This document shows, piece by piece, positions 8,572-17,367 of a DNA stretch of 64,000 nt. The DNA is taken from contig NZ_JACHXK010000005.1 of NCBI RefSeq assembly GCF_014192105.1, forward strand, positions 312,804-376,803, read 5' to 3'. This DNA is from Paenibacillus phyllosphaerae. Its GTDB lineage: Bacteria; Bacillota; Bacilli; Paenibacillales; Paenibacillaceae. The first letter of the stretch is position 1. Each line of letters opens with the position of its first letter. A model generated the notes under the pieces. It saw nothing but the letters and a program-made list of their open reading frames with translations. It made no database searches and was not told where the DNA came from. The position numbers were made by a program, and so were the translations under genes.

Positions 8572-10032
8572 CTAATAACGGGCCGTAATCATTTTTTTGC
8601 GGGTATAGAACTCGACGCCATCGCGCCCGTTGGCATGCAGATCGCCGTAGAACGACTTCTTGTAGCCGGAGAACGGGAAGAACACCATCGGAGCGGGCAC
8701 GCCCAAGTTGATGCCGAGCATTCCCGCATCCATCTCCTCCCGGAATTCGCGGATCGCCTTCGCGCTGTCCGTGTAGAGGCAGGCGCCGTTGGCGAACTCG
8801 GACCGGTTCGCAACCGCGATCGCCTCCGCGAGATCTTTCACCCGCACGATCGACAGCACCGGGGCAAAAATCTCGTCGCTCCAGATCGCCATCCCCGGCT
8901 GTACCCGGTCGAAAATCGTCGGACCGACGAAGTAGCCGCTGCCGCTTGCCGCGGCGTCCAGCCGCCCGTCTCGGACGAGCTCCGCTTGCTCCTCTTCGCC
9001 CAGCTCGATATAGCGGATCGCGCGCGCCTTGTTCGCCTCGCGAATGACAGGGCCGAGGAACACATCCGCTTCCAGGCCGCTGCCGATCTTGATCGCATCC
9101 GCCGCTTCGATCAGCCGCGCCACCAGTTCGTCGGCAATCTCCTCGACGACGGCGACGACCGCGCACGCCATGCAGCGCTCGCCTGCCGAGCCGAAGGCGG
9201 CCGAGGTGATATTGCGGACCGCATTGTCCAAGTCAGCGTCGGCGAGGACGATGGAATGGTTTTTGGCTCCGGCTAATGCTTGAACGCGCTTGCCGTTGGC
9301 CGTGCCGGTCTTGTACACATATTCGGCCACAGGCTGGGAGCCGACGAATGAAACCGCCTTCACGTCCACATGCTCGAGCAGCCCGTTCACGACCTCATGC
9401 GCGCCGTGCACGATATTGAGCACCCCGGGCGGGAAGCGCGCTTCCTTGAACAGTTCGGCCAGCCGGTTGACGAGCAGCGGCGTCCGCTCGGAAGGCTTCA
9501 GCACGAACGTGTTGCCGCAGGCGACGGCGAGCGGGAACATCCAGCACGGCACCATCATCGGGAAGTTGAACGGCGTAATGCCGGCGATGACGCCGAGCGG
9601 ATAGCGGTACATGCCGGATTCCACGCCGGTGGCGATGTCCGGCAGCTGGCTGCCCATCATGAGCGTCGGCGCGCCGGCGGCGAATTCGACGCATTCGATG
9701 CCGCGCTGCACTTCGCCGCGCGCTTCCTCCAAGCTTTTGCCATTCTCGACCGTGATGAGCTGCGCCAGCTCCTCCCCATGCTCGATCAGGAGCTGCTGGT
9801 AGCGGAACAAGTATCGCGCCCGGCGGGGTACGGCAACCTTGCGCCATGTGCCGAACGCCTCGGCCGCGGAACGGACGGCCTCATCCACATCCGCCTTCGT
9901 AGACAGCGGAACCTGGGCGATCACCTCGCCCGTCGCCGGATTGCAGACCTCTTCGTAAGCGGCGGCGCTGGATACCGTCCATACGCCGTGAATGACGTTG
10001 CGGAGTATGACGGGCTTAGCGGTCAGGACCAT
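8572..10032 (-). CDS. mmsA: CoA-acylating (methyl)malonate-semialdehyde dehydrogenase
   Basis: Converts malonate or methylmalonate semialdehyde with NAD and CoA to acetyl- or propionyl-CoA plus CO2. Seen: ALDH-fold protein of 486 residues with [27 protein letters not shown] (nucleotide site) and the nucleophile in [12 protein letters not shown] (Cys about 285), diagnostic of the MmsA/IolA branch, plus ITPFNFP typical of CoA-acylating members. Start 10032 follows GGAAGGAG at 10 bases; upstream in-frame ATGs lack a site. In other Bacillota the same enzyme ends myo-inositol breakdown, but no iol genes are present, so here it closes beta-alanine / 3-aminoisobutyrate degradation. Confidence 0.93.
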   Translation of the reverse strand: MVLTAKPVILRNVIHGVWTVSSAAAYEEVCNPATGEVIAQVPLSTKADVDEAVRSAAEAFGTWRKVAVPRRARYLFRYQQLLIEHGEELAQLITVENGKSLEEARGEVQRGIECVEFAAGAPTLMMGSQLPDIATGVESGMYRYPLGVIAGITPFNFPMMVPCWMFPLAVACGNTFVLKPSERTPLLVNRLAELFKEARFPPGVLNIVHGAHEVVNGLLEHVDVKAVSFVGSQPVAEYVYKTGTANGKRVQALAGAKNHSIVLADADLDNAVRNITSAAFGSAGERCMACAVVAVVEEIADELVARLIEAADAIKIGSGLEADVFLGPVIREANKARAIRYIELGEEEQAELVRDGRLDAAASGSGYFVGPTIFDRVQPGMAIWSDEIFAPVLSIVRVKDLAEAIAVANRSEFANGACLYTDSAKAIREFREEMDAGMLGINLGVPAPMVFFPFSGYKKSFYGDLHANGRDGVEFYTRKKMITARY

Positions 10033-10172
10033 AGTTGGGATGCTCCTTCCTGGTATTTGGTGCATACATATGCCCGCTTGGGACAGCGCATGCATATCAT
10101 CTGGTGAAACGGCACGCGACAAGGTGAACCGGCTGGCGCCGTCTTTGATGGCGCAGCGCGTTTCATTCCGGA

Positions 10173-10221
10173 GAAATACAAGATTATTTATAAGCGTGCA
10201 ACTTATAAATTCTTGTATTTC
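10173..10221. repeat. AT-rich 20-bp inverted repeat just after the nitrilase stop
   Basis: GAAATACAAGA and ATTTATAAG (10173-10183, 10186-10194, separated by TT) are perfectly mirrored by CTTATAAAT and TCTTGTATTTC (10202-10210, 10211-10221) around the loop CGTGCAA. It starts two bases beyond the nitrilase stop codon and is strikingly AT-rich for its setting. In the leftward mRNA it gives a 20-bp helix followed by UUUCUCC, so partial termination or a processing site is possible; function is inferred. Confidence 0.85.
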
Positions 10222-10223
10222 AT

Positions 10224-11105
10224 TTATAACTTGGCCAGCTCCTGATACGTCTCCGGCCGGCGGTCGCGGTAGAATTGCCAGCTTTCGCGCACCTCGCGGA
10301 TCAGCTTCTTGTTCATCTCGCCGATGACGACCTCATCCTGATCCCGGCTTCCCATTGCCACGAAATGGCCGCGCGGGTCCACGAGGTACGACTGGCCGTA
10401 GAATTCGCCCATATGCCAGGGAGCTTCGAAACCGACGCGGTTGATCGCCGCCACGTAATAGCCGTTGGCCACCGCATGGGCCGGCTGCTCCAGCTTCCAC
10501 AGATACTCGCTCGTGCCGGACACCGTCGCCGACGGATTGAACACGATCTCCGCGCCGCTGAGCCCAAGCACGCGCGCCCCCTCGGGGAAGTGGCGGTCGT
10601 AGCAGATGTAGACGCCCACCTTCGCGAAGGCGGTATCGAATACCGGAAACCCCAGATTGCCGGGCTTAAAATAATACTTCTCCCAGAATCCGCAGCCCCC
10701 GCCGCCGGCGCCGACATGCGGAATATGATGCTTGCGGTATTTGCCCAAGTACGAGCCGTCGGCGTCGATGACCGCCGCGGTGTTGTAATAGGTTGCAATC
10801 CCTTCGCGTTCGTAGATCGGCAGCACGATGACGATGCCCAGTTCCTGCGCCAGCTCCTGGAACAGCTTCGTGGTCGGCCCGTTCGGGATTTCCTCGGCCG
10901 CGTCGTACCACTTGTTCGTCTGCTCCGCGCAGAAATACGGCCCGTAGAAAATCTCCTGCAGCGAGACGATGTTCGCCCCTTGGGACGCCGCCTGGCGCAC
11001 CAGCCCGATCGTCTTCTCGATCGCGGCCGCCTTGTGCGCCGCAACCGGCTCATTGCCGTCCACCTCATGCTTCGTCTGGACCAATCCGATGCGTACCGTA
11101 TCCAT
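10224..11105 (-). CDS. Nitrilase-superfamily beta-ureidopropionase (N-carbamoyl-beta-alanine amidohydrolase)
   Basis: Carbon-nitrogen hydrolase of 293 residues with the complete Glu-Lys-Cys triad: Glu51 in [11 protein letters not shown], Lys125 in YRKHHIPH, Cys168 in [10 protein letters not shown]. The close match in style to plant and animal beta-alanine synthases ([18 protein letters not shown]) together with the pyrimidine context supports hydrolysis of N-carbamoyl-beta-alanine; N-carbamoylputrescine amidase is the main alternative. Start ATG at 11105 follows AGGAGGAG. It is the second candidate for this step in the locus, alongside the unrelated M20 enzyme at 3790-5064. Confidence 0.88.
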   Translation of the reverse strand: MDTVRIGLVQTKHEVDGNEPVAAHKAAAIEKTIGLVRQAASQGANIVSLQEIFYGPYFCAEQTNKWYDAAEEIPNGPTTKLFQELAQELGIVIVLPIYEREGIATYYNTAAVIDADGSYLGKYRKHHIPHVGAGGGGCGFWEKYYFKPGNLGFPVFDTAFAKVGVYICYDRHFPEGARVLGLSGAEIVFNPSATVSGTSEYLWKLEQPAHAVANGYYVAAINRVGFEAPWHMGEFYGQSYLVDPRGHFVAMGSRDQDEVVIGEMNKKLIREVRESWQFYRDRRPETYQELAKL

Positions 11106-11162
11106 TATTACTCCTCCTTGCGGTTGGTTGGTCTGCCGTTCCCGTGCTCGGGCAGCGTCAAG

Positions 11163-11244
11163 GGGCGGCGGCTGGCTTTGGCTTCGGAAGGTTTCCGCAT
11201 AACGCTCATGACCTTAATGCCCGCATCCGAACCCAGCCGCCGCT
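11163..11244. repeat. Long-range GC-rich hairpin between substrate-binding protein and nitrilase genes
   Basis: GGCGGCGGCTGG (about 11164-11175) and its complement CCAGCCGCC (from about 11233) pair across a 57-bp interior, with further pairing of CTTCGGAA and TTCCGAA-like tracts inside. It fills most of the 149-bp gap between the binding-protein and nitrilase genes of the leftward operon. No T tract follows, so it resembles a 3-prime stabiliser of the highly expressed upstream message more than a terminator. Confidence 0.6.
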
Positions 11245-11254
11245 AAGCCCCGAT

Positions 11255-12349
11255 TTACTCCATCGCCATCTTAACGATCTCGTTCGTGTATGCCTTCGCC
11301 AAATCTGCCGCTTCCTTAATGACGCCGAACTGCAGCGCGATATCCGCCGTCTGCTTGAACTTCGCTTCGTCGATGTAGCCGAGCTTTTCCAGATCGAAGC
11401 CCTCCGGCGCGACCAGCTTCGCCACTTCCTGCATCATCGTCACCTGGTGCTCGCGGCTCGTCGAGCCTTCCTCGGCTACCTTCATGACGCTATCCACCGC
11501 GGCCTCGGGACTTGCGATCGCTTCCTTCCAGCCTTTCATCGAGGCACGGACGAATTTGGCCGCCGTCTCCTTGTTATCCGCCAGCCAGTCGGCGTTGGCG
11601 AACAAGTTATCCTCCAGCATCGCGACGCCTTCCTTGTTCATATCGATCACCGACAGATCGCTCACCGGAATGCCTTGCTCCAACACGACGTTATATTCGT
11701 TATAGGTCATGGCCGAGGCGGCATCGAGCTCGCCGGTGAGGAACTGATCCATCGTGAAGCCCTGCTTGACGAACGAGAGATCCTTGTTCGGGTCGAGCTT
11801 ATATTTGTCGAACAGCGCCAAGAGTTCGAACTCGTTGCCGCCCATCCAGTTGCCGACCTTCTTGCCCTTCAGGTCCGCCGGCGAGTTGATGCCCGCCGTC
11901 TTCTTGGAGACGAGCACAAGGCCGCTCTCCTGGTACACCTGCGCGATCTCGATGATCGGCAGCCCCGCTTCCTGGCTGGCCAAGAGGCTCGCCACCCAGT
12001 CCACGCCGATATCCGCCGCGCCGCTGGCGACCTGCTGCTCCGGCACGATATCCGGCCCGCCCGGCAGAATCTCCACGTCGAGCCCTTCTTCCTTGTAATA
12101 GCCCTTATCAAGCGCGACATAATAGCCGGCGAACTGCGCCTGCGGCACCCACTTCAGCTGCAGCTTCACCTTCACCGGATCGGCTGACGGTTCCGCGCTT
12201 GCATTGGCCGCATTCGCCTGCTCCCCATTGGCGCTCCCCGAAGCCGGCGCATTGTTATTGCCACCGCCGCAGCCGGCCAACACCGTCCCCATTAACAGCA
12301 TGACGGCCAGCAGCGAATGCGCGCGAACCTTGCGTTTCTTGTTCTCCAT
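11255..12349 (-). CDS. ABC transporter substrate-binding lipoprotein, NMT1/SsuA type, putative pyrimidine uptake
   Basis: Extracytoplasmic binding protein of 364 residues with a lipoprotein signal (KKRK, hydrophobic core, VLAGC with Cys27) and a low-complexity linker of Asn/Ala/Gly. The mature part begins LQLKWVPQAQFAGYYVALDKG, typical of the NMT1/THI5-like family that binds thiamine pyrimidine precursors, riboflavin, taurine or pyrimidines. With two permease genes and an ATPase immediately upstream in the same operon and catabolic genes downstream, uracil/thymine or a hydantoin-like ligand is likely (inference). Start is supported by GGGAGAGATTGAG upstream. Confidence 0.88.
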   Translation of the reverse strand: MENKKRKVRAHSLLAVMLLMGTVLAGCGGGNNNAPASGSANGEQANAANASAEPSADPVKVKLQLKWVPQAQFAGYYVALDKGYYKEEGLDVEILPGGPDIVPEQQVASGAADIGVDWVASLLASQEAGLPIIEIAQVYQESGLVLVSKKTAGINSPADLKGKKVGNWMGGNEFELLALFDKYKLDPNKDLSFVKQGFTMDQFLTGELDAASAMTYNEYNVVLEQGIPVSDLSVIDMNKEGVAMLEDNLFANADWLADNKETAAKFVRASMKGWKEAIASPEAAVDSVMKVAEEGSTSREHQVTMMQEVAKLVAPEGFDLEKLGYIDEAKFKQTADIALQFGVIKEAADLAKAYTNEIVKMAME

Positions 12350-12529
12350 CTCAATCTCTCCCTTGCGATTGTAGTTCCCTCCCTAAACTAGCCGCGCTCG
12401 CAGAACGCACATCCAAGTCCCGAGGGTCTATGGCTCTATGTAAAACACGTGCGGCGGACAGAAGAGGGCAAGGTGCCGCATATGCGATGAACCTCCGGGC
12501 GTCTGTTACACGCAGGCGGCAGCCGCAAG

Positions 12530-13435
12530 CTAGCCGCGCCGGGAAGGATGCCAGCGCATGCACATCTTCTCGAGCCCCTCCATCAGCAGATAGAAGGCTA
12601 CGCCTAAGGCCGCGGCCACGATGATGCACGACCAGCCGAGCGGCATTTTGGCAATCTTGATCGAGTTGGACAGCAGGTAGCCAAGCCCCCGCGAGGAGAA
12701 AAAGAATTCGCCCACGATCGCCCCGATCATGCTGGCGGTCGTGTTGATCTTGAGCGCGGTGAAGACGTAAGGGAGACTCGCCGGGATACGCAAATAACGA
12801 AAGACTTGCAGCTTCTTCGCGGCATAGCCATGCATCAGATCAAGCGACAGCGGGTCGACCGAACTCATGCCCTTGTGGACGTTCATCGCCATCGCCGCCA
12901 TCGTGCTGATCGCGACAATCGCGATCCGGGAGCCGATGCCCCCGCCGAACCACAGGTTCATGATCGGGGCAAGGGCGACGATCGGCACCGCGTTCAGCGC
13001 CGCGACCAGCAGCACGCCGCCCGCGCCCCATCTCGGCCAAGCCGTGGCGATCAGCGCGACCAGGAACCCTAGCGCAGAACCGAACAGGAGCCCAAGTACG
13101 GCTTCGGTCCAGGTGTACAGCGTGTAATCCCACAGCAAGGAGGCGTTCTCGCCCATCGCCTGCGCGATCGCGGAAGGGAGCGGAAGCTGGTACGTCCTTA
13201 GCCCCCACAGCCGGTGGAACAATTCCAGCTGCCATGAAGCGAGGAACAAGAGCCCGCCCAGCGCCGGAATGGCGATCCGAAGGGCCAGCTTGGCGCCTGA
13301 ACGAGCGGTTGCCGTCTTCCTGTGCAACGCGGGTGCGGCAGATCCGGCTGTCGCGGCGCTCCCTCCTCCGGCCAATGGCGGCTCCGTACCGCCGCCCCGC
13401 ACAACCTCAGCCTTGCGTGCCGTATTCCCTTCCAT
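12530..13435 (-). CDS. ABC transporter permease (BPD_transp_1, SsuC type)
   Basis: Integral membrane component of about 301 residues. After an unusual alanine/glycine-rich cytoplasmic N-terminus (about 1-50) come about six hydrophobic segments, with the EAA-type coupling loop around DLMHGYAAKKLQVFRYLRIPASLPY that contacts the ATPase. Start 13435 is preceded by GGGAGG at 9 bases and shares TGATG with the stop of the upstream permease. A 180-bp gap with no recognised gene or terminator separates it from the binding-protein gene. Forms a likely heterodimeric membrane domain with the neighbour permease. Confidence 0.88.
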   Translation of the reverse strand: MEGNTARKAEVVRGGGTEPPLAGGGSAATAGSAAPALHRKTATARSGAKLALRIAIPALGGLLFLASWQLELFHRLWGLRTYQLPLPSAIAQAMGENASLLWDYTLYTWTEAVLGLLFGSALGFLVALIATAWPRWGAGGVLLVAALNAVPIVALAPIMNLWFGGGIGSRIAIVAISTMAAMAMNVHKGMSSVDPLSLDLMHGYAAKKLQVFRYLRIPASLPYVFTALKINTTASMIGAIVGEFFFSSRGLGYLLSNSIKIAKMPLGWSCIIVAAALGVAFYLLMEGLEKMCMRWHPSRRG

Positions 13436-14247
13436 CAGCGGTCGCCTCCCTTGCGGCGGAATTCCGGCTGCCATGGGGTGAGCAGCCGCTCGCACAGACT
13501 AATGAGGCAATAGCTCAAGATGCCGAGCAGCGCGCCCACGATCACCGTGGACCAGAACATATACACATGGGACGGCCCGTAGTAGAGGTTGCGCAGCATA
13601 ATGACACCGATGCCATGCTGAGCGCCCATCAGCTCGACCAGGATCGCGCCGGTGACGGCAAGCGGCGCCGCAATCTTCAGTCCGCTGAACAGCCCCGGCA
13701 ACGAAGCCGGCAGCCGCAGCTTCCAATAGACCGTCCATGGCTTCGCGGCATGGATCGCCATCAGCTCCAGCGCCGACGGATGAACGCTCCTCAGACCGCG
13801 CAGCATATTAAGCGATACCGGGAAGAACGTAATATAGCCGGCAATGAGGACCCGGGAGATTTGCTCATCCCGCACGATGCCGTACAGAATCGGCGCAAGC
13901 CCGAGAATGGGGATCATCTGGGAAGCGACGGCATACGGGAATGCAAGCTGCTCGATCCATTTGGACATACTCATGATTAGTGCGAGCAGCGCGCCGGCGA
14001 CGGCGCCGATCACGAACCCGATACCGGCATTGCCGAACGTCGCCCGCCCTTCCCGCCACAGCGTGCCGCCATATTCGCCGAACGTCCCCGCGAGTTCATG
14101 GATATACGGAAGCTTGGATTGGGCAAGCGGCGTCTTCGCGACGTCCAGCAGCACCCAGGATATAATCTCCCATACAGCCAGCAGTGCTGCCGCCCATACG
14201 ACCGTCGGCAAGAGGCGGCCTTGCCGCAGCGCGCGTTGTCCTTTCAT
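13435..14247 (-). CDS. ABC transporter permease (BPD_transp_1, SsuC type)
   Basis: Second permease, 270 residues, with a short N-terminus, about six transmembrane segments and an EAA loop at ELMAIHAAKPWTVYWKLRLP, the expected docking site for the ATPase. It overlaps the next permease by one base (TGATG) and follows the ATPase gene by 5 bp. The pair of distinct permeases is a feature shared with thiamine-precursor and nitrate/taurine-type importers, which normally use one or two such subunits. Confidence 0.9.
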   Translation of the reverse strand: MKGQRALRQGRLLPTVVWAAALLAVWEIISWVLLDVAKTPLAQSKLPYIHELAGTFGEYGGTLWREGRATFGNAGIGFVIGAVAGALLALIMSMSKWIEQLAFPYAVASQMIPILGLAPILYGIVRDEQISRVLIAGYITFFPVSLNMLRGLRSVHPSALELMAIHAAKPWTVYWKLRLPASLPGLFSGLKIAAPLAVTGAILVELMGAQHGIGVIMLRNLYYGPSHVYMFWSTVIVGALLGILSYCLISLCERLLTPWQPEFRRKGGDR

Positions 14248-14252
14248 TTACG

Positions 14253-15032
14253 CTACACCCCTTCGAAGCTGTCTCGGATATGGGCAATGAGCCCGAAGAA
14301 TGCCGGATCGTTCCGCATCTCGCTCGTTCGCGGCCTCGGCAGCGGAATGTCGACGACGGCAGACAATCTGCCGGGATGCGGCGAGAGGACGAATACGCGG
14401 TCGGAGAGAAAGACCGCCTCCGGGATGCTGTGCGTCACGAATACCACCGTGCTGCCGACCTTGCTCCATACGGATAGCAGCTCTTCATTCAACCGTTCGC
14501 GCCCGAATTCGTCAAGCGCCGAGAACGGCTCATCCATGAGCAGAATCTCGGGCTCCATCGAGAGCGCGCGGGCGATCGCCACGCGCTGTTGCATGCCGCC
14601 GGACAGCTGCCACGGATATTTGTCCGCGAAGGCCGCAAGGCCCACTAGCGCGAGCAGCTCCTCCGCTCTCTCCTCGCGCTTCGCCTTGCCGACGCCCATC
14701 AGCTCGAGCGGCAGCGTTACGTTGTACCTCACTTTCCGCCAGTCGTAGAGCACCGGGTTCTGGAACACGATGCCGTATTTCTGAGCCAGCCGGGCTTCTC
14801 TGGGACTTGCGCCAGCCACCTTCAGCGTCCCGTCCGTCGGCTGCAGCAAATCCGCGATTAGCCGCAGCAACGTCGTCTTCCCGCAGCCCGACGGACCTAG
14901 CAGCGAGACGAACTCGCCCTTGTTGATGTTCAGGCTAATGCGGTCAATCGCCAGCACATCCGCGCCTCCCGACCCATAGCTCATGCTGATTCCGCTTAGC
15001 TCAATCTCCGGTGCAGCCGCTGCTTGCCCCAT
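14253..15032 (-). CDS. ABC transporter ATP-binding protein, SsuB/TauB type
   Basis: Cytoplasmic ATPase of the importer, 259 residues. Walker A GPSGCGKTT (about 46-54), Q-loop in GIVFQNPVLYDW, signature LSGGMQQRVAIARAL, Walker B ILLMDEPFSALD and switch histidine in VFVTHSIPEA are all canonical. It is the first gene of the leftward operon ATPase-permease-permease-binding protein-nitrilase-dehydrogenase-aminotransferase, with the shared pyd motif 111-128 bp upstream of its start. Confidence 0.92.
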   Translation of the reverse strand: MGQAAAAPEIELSGISMSYGSGGADVLAIDRISLNINKGEFVSLLGPSGCGKTTLLRLIADLLQPTDGTLKVAGASPREARLAQKYGIVFQNPVLYDWRKVRYNVTLPLELMGVGKAKREERAEELLALVGLAAFADKYPWQLSGGMQQRVAIARALSMEPEILLMDEPFSALDEFGRERLNEELLSVWSKVGSTVVFVTHSIPEAVFLSDRVFVLSPHPGRLSAVVDIPLPRPRTSEMRNDPAFFGLIAHIRDSFEGV

Positions 15033-15503
15033 ACAGACCCCTCCGATATGTAAAGTAATGTTACGTAATCGCCGATTTTCACAGCAGACTCAGCACTCCA
15101 TGTAGCTTTATCTAACATGTTACACAGATGAGGTCCCCGTAGCATTAGACACGGAGTCAAATCGTAGACCGAAAATTCCGTCAATTTGTCCAGCATGGGT
15201 ATTCTGGAGGCTGTCTGCCGCTTAAGTCACTCATTTTGCAGACGAAATAGGGACCAATTCAGGAAAATTACTAATATTGTCACAAATTTCATCGTTTTCA
15301 TGGGACTCTAGCATTATTCACCACTTCAAATCTCTCACGTTTTATCGAATAATGACGATAAAGATATAAGTAAAGTAAGATATTTCGTAATGATTTTGTT
15401 ATATCTACGAATCATGCTAATGGAGTTGATGGACTGATAAACTAGGGGATGGCGGTTTATTCAAAGGCGGGTTTCATCATTATTATGGGAGGGTTCACTA
15501 GCA
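15033..15503. other. 471-bp divergent intergenic region between ABC operon and chemoreceptor
   Basis: No gene longer than a short spurious frame is seen. The left part (to about 15160) holds the promoter side of the ABC operon with the shared motif at 15143-15160. The right part is AT-rich and serves the chemoreceptor, ending in GGGAGGG ahead of its start. A sigma-D-like motility promoter was looked for but no convincing copy was found. Confidence 0.6.
15143..15160 (-). promoter_or_regulatory. Shared pyd motif, copy 2, upstream of the pyrimidine transporter operon
   Basis: CATTAGACA-CGGA-GTCAA on the plus strand; on the minus strand TTGAC-N4-TGTCTAATG. Identical outside the central four bases to 5251-5268. 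Each half contains a GAC/GTC dyad, so a dimeric regulator, probably PucR, could bind; the TTGACT may double as a -35 element. Confidence 0.55.
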
Positions 15504-17264
15504 ATGAATGTGCGCAAAAAAGCAAGGCTTTCTTTCTTTACTAAGAATCTGTTGCTCTCCTCCATCAATATCATCCTCATCGGAGCGGTATTGATCGTTG
15601 CGAGCTACTACACAGAGAAACGGATTCTCATTGACCAGCTTCACTCGCAGGTCAAGACCGTAACTAGCGAATGGGCAGAAGCGTTGGATGCCAAGACGGT
15701 GCAGTCCGCCATCGACGAGGCCAGCTATGACGGTCCAGTCCAAGCGAAACTGCGGGACATTATGGATACGATCAGCCGTTACAACCCGAGCATTGCCCAA
15801 GCTTACCTCTTCGAGCCTGAGCTGGTCGACGGCACGAAGACATCCCTCGTGGCGGTCCCCACGCATCTGGTAGATCCGCTGAAAGAAGGTAATCTGAACA
15901 TCGGCGATCTGTACGAGCAACCGCAGATTCACGCTGACGCCGTTGAAGTCATGCTCGATACGAAGGAACCCGTACTGACCAACTACTACGACGATGCTTA
16001 TGGTACTTGGGTAACGATTCTCTATCCGATCATGGATGACACCGGCAAAATCTTCGCTTACTTCGGCGTCGATACGGATGCAAGCTCTATCCCGAACGGC
16101 CTGCACAAGATGCTCGTGTTCGGCTGGTCCTTGCTTGGCGGATTCCTGGTTCTTATCCTGGCTGTTCAGTATTGGATTGTACGCCGCACGCTGTCGCCGA
16201 TTCAAGCGCTGATCAAAGGCATTGAGGAAGTGAGCGAGGGAAACTTGGGGGTGTCGATCAAGACTGGCTCCGACGACTTAGGCATCATCAACGAGAAATT
16301 CAATCACATGGTCGCCAACATGAACGAAACGATGCTGAAGGTCCAAGCGACCTCTGATCATCTGGCTGACTCTGCGCGCCACCTTCACTCGACTTCCGAA
16401 GTGAACAAGACGCACAATAACGCGATCAACAGCAACATTCAGATGATTGCTACGAGCGTGGTTCAGCAGAAGCATTCCAGCGAAGAATCATCCCGTTCCA
16501 TTAACGAGATGGCTACCGCGATTGAGACGATTGCCCACAGTTCGGTCAACGCCGCAGGCGATGCACAGGATGTCGAGTCCAAATCGGCAGAAGGCGATGT
16601 TATCGTGCGCAATATGGCGCAACAAATGCAACTCATCACCGAATTCGTTACGACCACTTCCGATACGGTCAAATTGCTCGACCAACGTTCGCAGCAAATC
16701 GGCAGCATCCTCGGCCTGATTACGGGTATCGCCAATCAGACGAACCTGCTGGCGCTTAACGCCGCGATCGAAGCATCGCGCGTCGGCGAGCATGGCAAAG
16801 GCTTCGCTGTCGTAGCCGGCGAAGTTCGCAAACTCGCGGAACAATCCCGCGGCTCGGTCGATCAGATCTCCGGTCTCGTGCATGAGATTCAGGAAGAAAT
16901 CCGCCAGACGGCGGAAGCGATGTCGAGCGGTACGCAAGTCGTTGCTCAAGGGATGACGCTGGCAGTCGATACAGGCCGCCTGTTCACGGACATTCTCGCT
17001 TCTTCCCGCAAAGTTTCGATGCAGATTCAAGAAGTATCCACGGCAGCACAACAAATGTCCGCAGGGACAGAAGAGCTTTCGGCAACATCCGACCAGCTTA
17101 ACAGTAACATTCGCTCCACCGCAACTAGTGCAGACACCATCTCGGAAGCTGTCGAGAAACAAAAGGAACAGATGGACGCCATCGTCAAATCTTCCGACGA
17201 GCTGTCTGCATCGGCTGAAGAGCTGAATACACTGATTAAACGTTTCCGGGTTAAACGCCACTAG
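15504..17264 (+). CDS. Methyl-accepting chemotaxis protein with extracellular sensor domain
   Basis: Transmembrane chemoreceptor of 586 residues. Hydrophobic segment about 14-36, extracellular sensor about 37-200 (single-Cache-like size, with [11 protein letters not shown] and [13 protein letters not shown]), second segment about 205-226, HAMP from about 227 ([22 protein letters not shown]), then a long helical signalling domain whose hairpin tip reads [27 protein letters not shown] site supports the start. It is monocistronic, ending in its own terminator. Divergence from the pyrimidine importer makes a pyrimidine ligand possible, but that is inference only. Confidence 0.92.
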   Translation: MNVRKKARLSFFTKNLLLSSINIILIGAVLIVASYYTEKRILIDQLHSQVKTVTSEWAEALDAKTVQSAIDEASYDGPVQAKLRDIMDTISRYNPSIAQAYLFEPELVDGTKTSLVAVPTHLVDPLKEGNLNIGDLYEQPQIHADAVEVMLDTKEPVLTNYYDDAYGTWVTILYPIMDDTGKIFAYFGVDTDASSIPNGLHKMLVFGWSLLGGFLVLILAVQYWIVRRTLSPIQALIKGIEEVSEGNLGVSIKTGSDDLGIINEKFNHMVANMNETMLKVQATSDHLADSARHLHSTSEVNKTHNNAINSNIQMIATSVVQQKHSSEESSRSINEMATAIETIAHSSVNAAGDAQDVESKSAEGDVIVRNMAQQMQLITEFVTTTSDTVKLLDQRSQQIGSILGLITGIANQTNLLALNAAIEASRVGEHGKGFAVVAGEVRKLAEQSRGSVDQISGLVHEIQEEIRQTAEAMSSGTQVVAQGMTLAVDTGRLFTDILASSRKVSMQIQEVSTAAQQMSAGTEELSATSDQLNSNIRSTATSADTISEAVEKQKEQMDAIVKSSDELSASAEELNTLIKRFRVKRH

Positions 17265-17284
17265 TACGTATTATTGGCTTTCAG

Positions 17285-17310
17285 TCGCCGTCCGGATGGA
17301 CGGCGATTTT
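17285..17310 (+). terminator. Intrinsic terminator after the chemoreceptor
   Basis: Stem TCGCCGTCC / GGACGGCGA with loop GGAT, followed by TTTT. Only 57 bp lie between it and the NRPS-reductase start. Confidence 0.85.
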
Positions 17311-17367
17311 CATATTCTGACCTCAATGCGAGGCAGACATTCCTGACCGGCTGAAGGAGCTGAACTG

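Noticed and set aside
7096..9276. 726-codon open frame on the plus strand
   Set aside because: Fully antisense to the aminotransferase and dehydrogenase genes; long antisense frames are expected in GC-rich DNA, and its protein has no family features and is Arg/His-rich.
15340..15500. Possible sigma-D (motility) promoter before the chemoreceptor
   Set aside because: A GGACTGATAA stretch resembles the -10, but no TAAA is found at the required 14-16-base spacing.
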